A DNA stretch of 64,000 nucleotides from JAOXRU01 sp965247735 (GTDB lineage: Bacteria; Bacteroidota; Bacteroidia; Flavobacteriales; Flavobacteriaceae): the NCBI GenBank assembly GCA_965247735.1, contig CBDFHN010000002.1, positions 3,410,001 through 3,474,000 on the forward strand, written 5' to 3'. This document shows, piece after piece, positions 8,847-16,241 of the stretch. The first letter of the stretch is position 1. Each line of letters begins with the position of its first letter. The notes beneath the pieces were generated by a model. That model was not told the origin of the DNA and made no database searches. It worked only from the letters and a program-made list of their open reading frames with translations. The translations under genes were made by a program, and so were the position numbers.

Positions 8847-9257
8847 TTAGCAATGTTCATTGTAAGCATCAGCAAGGTTTTCTGCAATCATTTCAGCAGG
8901 TCTTCCTTCAATATGATGACGCTCTAACATGTGAACTAGCTCTCCGTTTTTAAATAATGCCATGCTTGGAGACGATGGAGGAAAAGGAACCATATGTCCT
9001 CTTGCCACATCAGTAGCTTCTTTATCTACTCCTGCAAAAACAGTAACTAAATTATCTGGTTTGCTATTGTTTTGTAAACTCATTATAGCTCCGGGTCTAG
9101 CATTTGCTGCTGCACATCCGCAAACAGAATTTACAACAACTAATGTTGTTCCTTCTTTTTTTAGAGCAGATTCAACGGCATCAACGGTATGTAACTCTTC
9201 AAAGCCTGCATCTGTAAGATGCGCTCTCATAGGTTTTACTAATTCTGGTGGATACAT
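8847..9257 (-). CDS. BrxA/BrxB-family bacilliredoxin
   Basis: This 136-residue thioredoxin-fold protein belongs to the YphP/YqiW family. It carries the diagnostic CGC motif in NSVCGCAAANARPG (C46 and C48). In Bacillus these proteins remove bacillithiol from mixed disulfides on client proteins. Flavobacteria are reported to make bacillithiol, so the same redox role is plausible here. Full length, ATG at 9257, with its own terminator. A weaker alternative role as a general disulfide isomerase has been described for the family. Confidence 0.93.
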   Translation of the reverse strand: MYPPELVKPMRAHLTDAGFEELHTVDAVESALKKEGTTLVVVNSVCGCAAANARPGAIMSLQNNSKPDNLVTVFAGVDKEATDVARGHMVPFPPSSPSMALFKNGELVHMLERHHIEGRPAEMIAENLADAYNEHC

Positions 9258-9358
9258 ATTCTTATTCTTTTCTGTTAAATTTTTTACAAAGATATCATTT
9301 TGTTTGGGAAAAATGGATACGTTTTGTTTTCGTTAACTAAGTATCGCTTTTATTACTT

Positions 9359-9366
9359 TATCTTTG
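9359..9366 (+). promoter_or_regulatory. Bacteroidota -7 promoter box for the TerB-DnaJ gene
   Basis: TATCTTTG is a perfect TAnnTTTG match, 34 bp before the ATG at 9401. No TTG was found at the expected -33 spacing, so only the -7 part is supported. Confidence 0.5.
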
Positions 9367-9400
9367 GTGAAATTTTTAGTATTTAATTTGTGTTTATTTC

Positions 9401-10138
9401 ATGGTAAAGTGGATTGCTGTTTTTTTGGGATATTTTTTATTTAGATTTCCTGGAGCTGTATTAGGTTTTTTTGTTGGAAGTTTTATAGATTACCTTAGTA
9501 AAGGTTCTGGAAGTCAATTTAGAGAAGTCTATGGAAATGCTACTCGAAAAGCAGCTTCTCCTGCTGATTTTGAGTTGCATTTAATTTCGTTATGTGCTGT
9601 GGTTATTAAAGCAGACGGTAAGGTAAGTCAAGCGGAGTTAGACTATGTACGTCAGTATTTTGTTGCTACCTATGGTAAAGAAAAGGCAAATGCTATCTTT
9701 AAAACCTTTAACGAAGTAATAAAAAGAAAAGAGTTGTCTACTCAGCAAGTTGCTGCTTTTTTTGTATCACGAACGCGATATGAAGTACGTTTGCAGTTGT
9801 TGCATTTCCTCTTTGGAATAGCACAGTCAGATGGTGTTGCAGGCGCAGATGAAATAAGACAAATAGCACAAATTGCAGGTTATTTAAAAGTTAGAAGGGT
9901 AGATTTTGATAGTATACAGGCAATGTTTGTTAAGGAGGCGGATAATGCATATAAGATTTTAGAAATTTCAAAATCTGTGAGTGATGTGGAAGTTAAAAAA
10001 GCTTATAGAACGATGGTCAAAAAATACCATCCTGATAAAGTTATTACAGATAATGAGGCCATAAAAAAAGGAGCAGAAGAAAAGTTTAAGGAAGTGCAAA
10101 AGGCATACGAACAGATACAAAAAGAAAGAGGTTTGTAG
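9401..10138 (+). CDS. TerB and J-domain co-chaperone (DjlA-like)
   Basis: Architecture: an N-terminal hydrophobic, glycine-rich segment (residues 4-30) that can anchor the protein; a TerB-like helical domain (about 55-165) with repeated acidic metal-site motifs (KADGKVSQAE with D72, QSDGVAGADE with D144); and a C-terminal J domain (about 182-245) with the essential HPD at 210-212. This is the DjlA plan, a membrane-bound partner stimulating DnaK. At 245 residues it is slightly shorter than E. coli DjlA. It is divergent from the bacilliredoxin gene and begins a plus-strand group running to ctpA. Confidence 0.9.
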   Translation: MVKWIAVFLGYFLFRFPGAVLGFFVGSFIDYLSKGSGSQFREVYGNATRKAASPADFELHLISLCAVVIKADGKVSQAELDYVRQYFVATYGKEKANAIFKTFNEVIKRKELSTQQVAAFFVSRTRYEVRLQLLHFLFGIAQSDGVAGADEIRQIAQIAGYLKVRRVDFDSIQAMFVKEADNAYKILEISKSVSDVEVKKAYRTMVKKYHPDKVITDNEAIKKGAEEKFKEVQKAYEQIQKERGL

Positions 10139-10166
10139 TTTTTACGACTAAATAAGAATGTAATTT

Positions 10167-10751
10167 ATGATAGAATTTTGGTTTTATATAAAATTGGGCT
10201 TATCACATGTGTTAGATGTTAATGCATACGACCATGTATTATTTTTTGCTGCACTAACTATTCCATATATTTATAAAGATTGGAAGCGTGTTGTGACCTT
10301 AGCAACTGTGTTTACAATTGGACACTCTGTTTCTTTGGTGTTATCAGTTTTTAAGGTTTTAAATTTTGATCCAATAATAATAGAATTTTTAATTCCAGTG
10401 ACTATAGGTGTAACAGCAATTTATAATGTTATGTTTTTTGGAATGGGAAATAAATCAGGCAGTTTAAGTTTAAATATGGTTTTGGCTTTGTTTTTTGGAC
10501 TAGTTCATGGTTTTGGTTTCTCCAATTATTTTAAAATGATAATTGCGGATGCTGAAGATAAGTTAATGCCACTGTTTGGATTTGCAATCGGAATTGAGTT
10601 TTCACAAATAATTATTGTTGCCTTGGTTTTGTTGTTTGCATTTATATTATTAGATATGATAAAGTTAAAAAGAAGGTATTGGATTATCGGTTCTTCAGTA
10701 TTGATATTAGCAATTGTGATACCTATGCTTGTTGATACATTACCATTTTGA
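10167..10751 (+). CDS. HupE/UreJ-family membrane protein
   Basis: This 194-residue integral membrane protein has about six hydrophobic helices. It matches the second HupE/UreJ group, with the conserved HVLDVNAYDHVLFF near the N-terminus, FTIGHSVSL, and LVHGFGFSNYF in the middle. Those His-containing helices are the proposed metal-contact sites; relatives are linked to nickel transport. No hydrogenase or urease gene is nearby, so the cargo remains open. It begins 28 bp after the DnaJ-like gene and 25 bp before the deaminase gene, suggesting co-transcription. Confidence 0.88.
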   Translation: MIEFWFYIKLGLSHVLDVNAYDHVLFFAALTIPYIYKDWKRVVTLATVFTIGHSVSLVLSVFKVLNFDPIIIEFLIPVTIGVTAIYNVMFFGMGNKSGSLSLNMVLALFFGLVHGFGFSNYFKMIIADAEDKLMPLFGFAIGIEFSQIIIVALVLLFAFILLDMIKLKRRYWIIGSSVLILAIVIPMLVDTLPF

Positions 10752-10776
10752 TAAATAAAATAAAAATAGGTTTAGG

Positions 10777-11202
10777 ATGATAGAGATAAAACAGCATCGA
10801 TATGATGAGGCTTATTTGAGAATGGCTTCTGAATGGGGGAAATTATCACATTGTAAGCGAAAACAAGTAGGGGCAATAATTGTAAAAAATAGGATGATTA
10901 TTTCTGATGGATACAATGGCACACCATCTGGATTTGAGAACTATTGTGAGGATGATGATGGCTATACAAAATGGTATGTACTGCATGCAGAGGCTAATGC
11001 AATTTTAAAAGTGGCATCTTCTACGCAATCTTGTAAAGGCGCAACCTTGTATATTACGATGTCTCCGTGTAAGGAGTGTAGTAAGCTTATTCATCAGGCT
11101 GGTATAGTTAGAGTTGTTTATAGGGAAGGGTATAAAGATGACTCTGGATTGCAATTTCTTAGTAAAGCTGGCGTTGAAATAGAGCATCTCTCTGTAGATT
11201 AA
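10777..11202 (+). CDS. dCMP deaminase family protein
   Basis: This zinc-dependent cytidine/deoxycytidylate deaminase, 141 residues long, converts dCMP to dUMP and feeds dTMP synthesis. The catalytic zinc site is HAEANAI (H70, E72) plus PCKEC (C98, C101). The insert VGAIIVKNRMIISDGYNGTP is the usual substrate-binding region of the dCMP (ComEB-like) group rather than TadA or CDA. It sits in an apparent operon between the HupE-like gene and the ctpA protease. Confidence 0.92.
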   Translation: MIEIKQHRYDEAYLRMASEWGKLSHCKRKQVGAIIVKNRMIISDGYNGTPSGFENYCEDDDGYTKWYVLHAEANAILKVASSTQSCKGATLYITMSPCKECSKLIHQAGIVRVVYREGYKDDSGLQFLSKAGVEIEHLSVD

Positions 11203-11266
11203 TGTATTAGATAAGGTGTTGGTTGTGCATAAAATGTATGACTGTTAAAAACAATAAATATAGAAT

Positions 11267-12868
11267 ATGAAAAGGAGACTTGGGTATTTACTTCCGTTTA
11301 TTATTGCTGCCGCATTAGCGTTGGGTATTTTTATTGGAGGAAAGTTAAATTTCAGAACTTCATCGGGCAAGTTGTTTACATCAAATTCAAAAAAAGATAA
11401 GCTGAATCGACTCATAGATTATATTGATTATGAATATGTAGATGAGGTAGATACAGATAGTATAGTTGATGTTGCTGTTAATAATATACTTTCTAAGCTA
11501 GATCCACATTCGGTTTATATTCCGAAGCAAGATTTGGAACGTGAAGCTGAAAAGATGAAAGGTGATTTTGTTGGTATTGGAGTTAGTTTCTATATGTATA
11601 AAGATAGCTTAGCAGTAATCCGGCCAATTCTAGGAGGACCAAGTATGAAGAAAGGGATATTGCCTGGTGACCGTATTTTAATGGCAAATAAAGATACACT
11701 TTTTGGGAAAAATTTAGGTAGTGAAGGAATTGTAAAAAGATTAAAAGGAGTAAAAAATAGCAATATCGATTTAACCATCTATAGAAAAGGAACAGGTAGA
11801 GAGTTTAATGTTACTTTAGAGCGAAACGAGATTCCTATTCCAAGTGTAGATGCCTATTATATGCTTAATGATGCAATGGGATATATAAAAATTAATCGTT
11901 TTGCAGAATCTACATATAGAGAGTTTAAAAAAGCCTTAGATTTTTTATTGGAAAAAGGAGCTTCACAATTAACGTTAGATCTCCGTGATAACCCTGGAGG
12001 GTATTTGGGGATAGCAGAGCAAATAGCTGATGAGTTTTTGGCTGATGAAAAACTAATTTTATTTACTAAAGATAAAAAAGGACATATAGAAGAGAGTTTT
12101 GCAACTGCTAAAGGAGATTTTGAGGATGGTGAAATTTTTGTATTGATAAATGAGCAGTCGGCATCGGCAAGTGAAATTGTTGCTGGAGCTTTGCAAGATA
12201 ATGACAAGGGAACCATTGTTGGTCGACGTTCTTTTGGTAAAGGGTTGGTGCAACGCGAAATGGAGTTGGGTGATGGTTCAGCAATTCGATTAACGGTGTC
12301 TAGGTATTATACGCCAACAGGAAGATCTATACAGAAATCATATAAAAAAGGGGTAAAGGATTATTATCAGCAGTTTAGAGAACGATGGACTAGCGGAGAG
12401 TTAAGTTCTTTAGATAGTATTAAGGTTGCAGATTCTTTAAAATTTAAAACAGCAAAAGGTAAGGTTGTATATGGAGGAGGAGGTATTATTCCTGATGTAT
12501 TTGTGCCTATAAATTCTCAAACTGAAGAAGCTATTGAGGTATTGGAAAGATCAGGTTTCTTGTCCTTTTATATTTTCGAACATTTAGATGAAGATAGAAA
12601 TAGGTATCAACATTTGTCTAGAAAAGAGTTCCTGGAAGAGTTTAGGGTAGATGATATTATGTTTGAAAACTTTATCGATTACTGTATGGATAGAGGTTTA
12701 GAATTTGATTTTTATTCTTACTCAGATAAGATAAAAAAATATTTAAAAGCCAGTATTGCAGAACAAATTTATGATGTTAACACCTATGAAAAATTGATTA
12801 ACGAAGATGATACCATGTTAAAAAAAGTTTTAGAGCTAGGTGCTTTGACTAGCCTTAAAGAAAAATAA
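11267..12868 (+). CDS. S41-family C-terminal processing peptidase (CtpA)
   Basis: This exported serine protease is anchored by an N-terminal hydrophobic helix (residues 5-24). A PDZ domain (about 85-175; GVSFYMYKDSLAVIRPILGG and PGDRILMANKD) precedes the S41 protease core. The Ser/Lys dyad lies in QSASASEIVAGAL (near residue 300) and GRRSFGKGLVQ (Lys near 325). The C-terminal 130 residues form the extension typical of Bacteroidota Ctps. Family members trim periplasmic proteins at their C-termini and take part in envelope quality control. 533 residues, full length, ATG at 11267. Confidence 0.93.
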   Translation: MKRRLGYLLPFIIAAALALGIFIGGKLNFRTSSGKLFTSNSKKDKLNRLIDYIDYEYVDEVDTDSIVDVAVNNILSKLDPHSVYIPKQDLEREAEKMKGDFVGIGVSFYMYKDSLAVIRPILGGPSMKKGILPGDRILMANKDTLFGKNLGSEGIVKRLKGVKNSNIDLTIYRKGTGREFNVTLERNEIPIPSVDAYYMLNDAMGYIKINRFAESTYREFKKALDFLLEKGASQLTLDLRDNPGGYLGIAEQIADEFLADEKLILFTKDKKGHIEESFATAKGDFEDGEIFVLINEQSASASEIVAGALQDNDKGTIVGRRSFGKGLVQREMELGDGSAIRLTVSRYYTPTGRSIQKSYKKGVKDYYQQFRERWTSGELSSLDSIKVADSLKFKTAKGKVVYGGGGIIPDVFVPINSQTEEAIEVLERSGFLSFYIFEHLDEDRNRYQHLSRKEFLEEFRVDDIMFENFIDYCMDRGLEFDFYSYSDKIKKYLKASIAEQIYDVNTYEKLINEDDTMLKKVLELGALTSLKEK

Positions 12869-12872
12869 TTTT

Positions 12873-13163
12873 TTAGCTGTCTTTTAGTTTTTTTTCAATC
12901 TTTTTGGAAACGGCAAGAATTAAAATAAGGATAATAGCGCATAGGGACGCAAAAATACCAATAAGAGCAACAGTACTGTCTCCTTCAAATGGGTTGTTAT
13001 AATCTATTAGCGTGCTGTTATAGGCTATTAGTGCAATAGCAGCAAGTATTAGTAAAGCTGTAAAATATTTCATGTGTCTATATTGTTTTATTAAATCGGT
13101 CACATGTACATCCTTATTAGTCATCTCCTTGGGTGTAGAATCCTTTGTTAATGGATGTTTCAT
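12873..13163 (-). CDS. Small two-helix membrane protein
   Basis: This 96-residue protein starts MKHPLTKDSTPKEMTNKD and has a charged amphipathic leader (VTDLIKQYRHMKYF). Two transmembrane helices follow near 35-51 and 67-86, then a Lys-rich end. It resembles small flavobacterial membrane proteins often labelled redox-active disulfide protein 2-like, although no Cys pair is present here. A second, damaged copy of the same gene lies at 35948-36281, with recognisable DNA similarity across the leader. It is convergent with ctpA, leaving only 4 bp between stops. Function unknown. Confidence 0.7.
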   Translation of the reverse strand: MKHPLTKDSTPKEMTNKDVHVTDLIKQYRHMKYFTALLILAAIALIAYNSTLIDYNNPFEGDSTVALIGIFASLCAIILILILAVSKKIEKKLKDS

Positions 13164-13339
13164 GTGTTTATAATTTATTATGTTTAATGGTCACGCGCTA
13201 TTCGTTTATAGTCATTTATTTGAGTAGTAAACTTCTTATCCTGCACGTTTTATGTCGTATTAGTCAATAGTTCCCGAATAACCTATAATATAAGAAAAAC
13301 AAAAATCTTTACTTATTTAGTACAGGCATTATTAGAAAA

Positions 13340-13912
13340 CTAAAATAGCCCTGGAACATTTGTGGCAAATAATTTTACGGCTATAGCTAGCAAAATTACA
13401 CCAAAAATCTTACGAATCACATTTAATCCATTCGCTCCGAGTACTTTTTCAATTTTTTTAGATGATTTTAATACAATATACACGATTATTATATTGATAA
13501 GTATTGCGGCAATAATGTTTTCTACATGAAACTCTGCACGCAAAGATAATAAAGACGTCATTGTACCGGCTCCAGCAATTAAGGGAAAGGCAATGGGTAC
13601 AATAGAAGCTGTTTCTGGAGCATCATCTTTAAAAAGTGTAATACCAAGTACCATTTCTATGGCTAAAAAGAAAATTACAAATGCACCTGCTACGGCAAAA
13701 GAATTAACATCAATACCAATAAGGTTTAAGATCTCCTCTCCAATAAACAAAAAGGCGATCATAATAATTGTAGCTACTATTGACGCTTTTTCACTTTGTA
13801 TGTGACCAACTTTTTTTCGCAAACTAATAATAATAGGAATGCTTCCTATGATATCAATAACCGCAAATAGAATCATTGTTGCGGTAATAATTTGTTTGAA
13901 ATCGAAATTCAT
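13340..13912 (-). CDS. MarC-family integral membrane protein
   Basis: This 190-residue protein has six hydrophobic segments and the UPF0056/MarC signature ILFAVIDIIGSIPIIISLRK at the N-terminus. DAPETASIVPIAFPLIAGAG in the middle is the family's repeated Pro/Gly helix motif. The family was once tied to multiple antibiotic resistance, a claim later withdrawn, so the transported species or role is unknown. It is a single-gene unit, divergent from the DUF3109 gene. Length and topology are normal. Confidence 0.9.
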   Translation of the reverse strand: MNFDFKQIITATMILFAVIDIIGSIPIIISLRKKVGHIQSEKASIVATIIMIAFLFIGEEILNLIGIDVNSFAVAGAFVIFFLAIEMVLGITLFKDDAPETASIVPIAFPLIAGAGTMTSLLSLRAEFHVENIIAAILINIIIVYIVLKSSKKIEKVLGANGLNVIRKIFGVILLAIAVKLFATNVPGLF

Positions 13913-14026
13913 AACTGCTTTATTTATTACGCGGTAAAATTAGGCAAAGCATTTCATTTTTATAGGCTGTCAATATTATTTTTTTGTTATCAAGCGACAA
14001 GTTTTTATATCTCCAAAAAATCGCGT

Positions 14027-14034
14027 TAAATTTG
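14027..14034 (+). promoter_or_regulatory. -7 box abutting the DUF3109 start
   Basis: TAAATTTG is a perfect TAnnTTTG box that ends only 4 bp before the ATG at 14039. If used, transcription would begin at or next to the start codon, giving a leaderless mRNA. No -33 TTG is present, so it may be chance. Confidence 0.35.
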
Positions 14035-14038
14035 CAGT

Positions 14039-14608
14039 ATGTTTCAAATAGGAAAAACCTTGGTTTCTGAGGAAATTATAGAGAATGATTTTGTGTGTAA
14101 TCTTAATGCTTGTAAAGGAGCTTGTTGTGTTCATGGAGATGCTGGTGCACCTGTAGAGGAGGAAGAAGTTAAGATATTAGAAGATGTTTATGATAGGGTA
14201 AAGCCTTTTTTGAGAAAAGAAGGAATTGCTGTTATAGAAGAGAAGGGTTTGTATGTTAAAGATGAAGATGGTGGTTGGGAAACGCCATTGGTAAATGGAG
14301 CAGAATGCGCCTATGTTACCTTTGATGAGAAGGGAATTACTAAATGTGGTATTGAAGAGGCAAAAATAGCAGGTGTTATTGATTGGAAAAAACCTGTTTC
14401 TTGTCACTTGTATCCTATTCGGATTCGAGAATATTCAGAATTTACTGCAGTAAATTATGATAAATGGGAAATTTGTGATGATGCCTGTACATTAGGGAAG
14501 AGTTTGGAAGTGCCAATTTATAAGTTTGTAAAAGAAGCGCTCATAAGAAAGTTTGGAGAAGATTGGTATTCTGAATTAGAGCTTGTAGGGAAAAGATTAG
14601 GAAAGTAA
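14039..14608 (+). CDS. DUF3109-family Cys-rich protein
   Basis: This 189-residue cytoplasmic protein is conserved across Bacteroidota. The N-terminal CNLNACKGACCVHGDAGAP and the later cysteines in ECAYVTF, KCGIEEA, SCHLYP and CDDACTLG resemble the YkgJ/UPF0153 zinc- or iron-chelating Cys cluster. A metal-binding role is therefore likely but unproven. The ATG at 14039 is preferred because the N-terminal FQIGKTLVSEEIIENDFVC matches relatives. It stands alone, with a 440-bp gap downstream before nrdB. Confidence 0.88.
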   Translation: MFQIGKTLVSEEIIENDFVCNLNACKGACCVHGDAGAPVEEEEVKILEDVYDRVKPFLRKEGIAVIEEKGLYVKDEDGGWETPLVNGAECAYVTFDEKGITKCGIEEAKIAGVIDWKKPVSCHLYPIRIREYSEFTAVNYDKWEICDDACTLGKSLEVPIYKFVKEALIRKFGEDWYSELELVGKRLGK

Positions 14609-15050
14609 ATTTAAGGCATTTTGTAAGTATTAAGCTTCAATTACTTACTTCTGTTTTTTTTTGAGTTTTTATTGTTTTATTAAACTTTGTTGCAAGAATA
14701 AAATGCACCTTGTTTCTAAGACTATACACTATTAAATTTTGTTTTTGGGTTATAGTGCTAAAAAATATTGCGACTTAACTGAATAATTTGTAAATAAACG
14801 AAAAGCATTGAAAATAAAGGATTTATGTTATTTTTTTCTCTTCTTTTTTATTATAAATCAGTTCTTCTTTTTAGAAAAGATTAACAAAATCTTTGTCAGG
14901 CCAACGTACATCACTACGCAGGTTACATTTCAACAATTTGTTAAAAACTTTAAGTAAAAATTCGCGCAGCTTTCTTTCAATTTAGGTGACAATTTCCAAT
15001 CTTTGTTACTCCGTAAAGAAGGAATAATTTTTACAAAATAAAGCAGAATA
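14609..15050. other. Regulatory gap upstream of nrdB
   Basis: No coding sequence or RNA gene is evident. One promoter-like pair is present: TTG at 14661-14663, a 17-bp spacer, then TAAACTTTG at 14681-14689 (one base longer than the TAnnTTTG box). It would give a leader of about 360 nt. Closer to the gene, CAATCTTTG near 15000 is a one-mismatch -7 candidate. No NrdR-box pair was recognised. Confidence 0.4.
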
Positions 15051-16031
15051 ATGTCGTCAACAATAGAGCCAATTTTACAAGAAAATAAGAATCGTTTCGT
15101 TATCTTTCCAATTCAACATCAGGATATTTGGGAATGGTACAAAAAACAAGAAGCTTGTATTTGGACAGCAGAAGAAATAGATTTACACCAAGACCTTACG
15201 GATTGGAATAACAAACTTTCTGATGACGAACGTTATTTCATAAAGCATATTTTAGCATTTTTTGCCGCTTCTGATGGTATTGTAAATGAGAATTTGGCGG
15301 AGAATTTTGTAAATGAAGTTCAGTATTCTGAAGCTAAATTTTTCTATGGTTTCCAGATTATGATGGAAAACATACACTCGGAAACTTATTCTTTATTGAT
15401 TGACACTTATGTAAAAGATGATAAAGAGAAAGATTTATTGTTTAAAGCGATAGATAATTTTCCTGCAATTAAGAAAAAGGCAGATTGGGCATTAAAATGG
15501 ATAGATTCTCCAAGTTTTGCAGAACGTTTAATTGCTTTTGCAGCTGTTGAAGGTATTTTCTTTTCTGGTTCTTTTTGTTCAATATTCTGGTTGAAAAAAA
15601 GAGGATTGCTTCCAGGACTTACATTTTCTAATGAGTTAATATCTAGAGATGAAGGAATGCATTGTGACTTTGCGGTTCATTTGCACAATTACCATCTTGT
15701 TAATAAAGTGTCAAAAGAACGTATTCATGAAATTATTATTGATGCGCTTAATATTGAAAGAGAGTTTATTACAGAATCATTACCAGTAAGTTTAATTGGT
15801 ATGAATGCGAAGTTAATGACTCAGTATTTAGAGTTTGTTACCGACAGGTTGTTGTTGGAATTAGAATGCGAAAAAGTATATAACGTATCCAATCCTTTTG
15901 ATTTTATGGATATGATATCGCTTCAAGGGAAAACTAATTTCTTTGAAAAACGTGTTTCTGAATATCAGAAAGCAGGAGTCATTAATAATGACAGCGATGC
16001 TCAAAAAATAAGTTTCGACGAAGATTTCTAG
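15051..16031 (+). CDS. nrdB: Class Ia ribonucleotide reductase, small subunit
   Basis: This is the R2 subunit that houses the diiron-tyrosyl radical cofactor for making deoxynucleotides. By alignment with the mouse R2 motifs, the ligands are D75 (AASDGIVNENL), E106 and H109 (MENIHSE), and later E and H residues in AVEGIFF and SRDEGMHCDF. The radical Tyr is Y113 (SETYSLL). The acidic C-terminus ending SFDEDF is the tail that docks to the large subunit. 326 residues, full length. It precedes nrdA by 210 bp, with a long stem-loop between them. Confidence 0.96.
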   Translation: MSSTIEPILQENKNRFVIFPIQHQDIWEWYKKQEACIWTAEEIDLHQDLTDWNNKLSDDERYFIKHILAFFAASDGIVNENLAENFVNEVQYSEAKFFYGFQIMMENIHSETYSLLIDTYVKDDKEKDLLFKAIDNFPAIKKKADWALKWIDSPSFAERLIAFAAVEGIFFSGSFCSIFWLKKRGLLPGLTFSNELISRDEGMHCDFAVHLHNYHLVNKVSKERIHEIIIDALNIEREFITESLPVSLIGMNAKLMTQYLEFVTDRLLLELECEKVYNVSNPFDFMDMISLQGKTNFFEKRVSEYQKAGVINNDSDAQKISFDEDF

Positions 16032-16102
16032 TATAGGAAAATAGTTCAAGCTTCAGAGCATATCAGGAGTAAAAAAGTAATACTAGTATAAACTTGATTT
16101 TT

Positions 16103-16161
16103 TTTAAAATCTATCGAGAGGGAAGCCTCACCAATAAATTTAAAATTGGATAGATTTTAAA
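16103..16161 (+). ncRNA. Stem-loop in the nrdB-nrdA intergenic region
   Basis: A 13-bp perfect stem joins 16103-16115 (ends AATCTATC) to 16149-16161 (begins GATAGATT). The loop contains a small nested hairpin, GAGG (16118-16121) and CCTC (16126-16129), on a GAAG tetraloop. It begins 72 bp after the nrdB stop and ends 81 bp before nrdA. No T-run follows, so it is not a standard terminator. It may be an mRNA processing or translation-control element that sets the ratio of the subunits. Structure is seen; function is inferred. Confidence 0.4.
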
Positions 16162-16241
16162 TCAGAATCAAAAAATAATAATGTTGGTCTACTGGTGTAG
16201 GACTAGCAAAAATCAATCTTTAATTAAAATAATTGTAGCGT

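Noticed and set aside
8773..8853. 27-residue N-terminal extension of PlsC from a TTG
   Set aside because: It contains the bacilliredoxin terminator and overlaps that gene's stop codon; the ATG at 8772 gives the family length.
14880..14960. Less A+T-rich patch that might be a tRNA or small RNA before nrdB
   Set aside because: No cloverleaf, no T-loop consensus and no terminator could be found.
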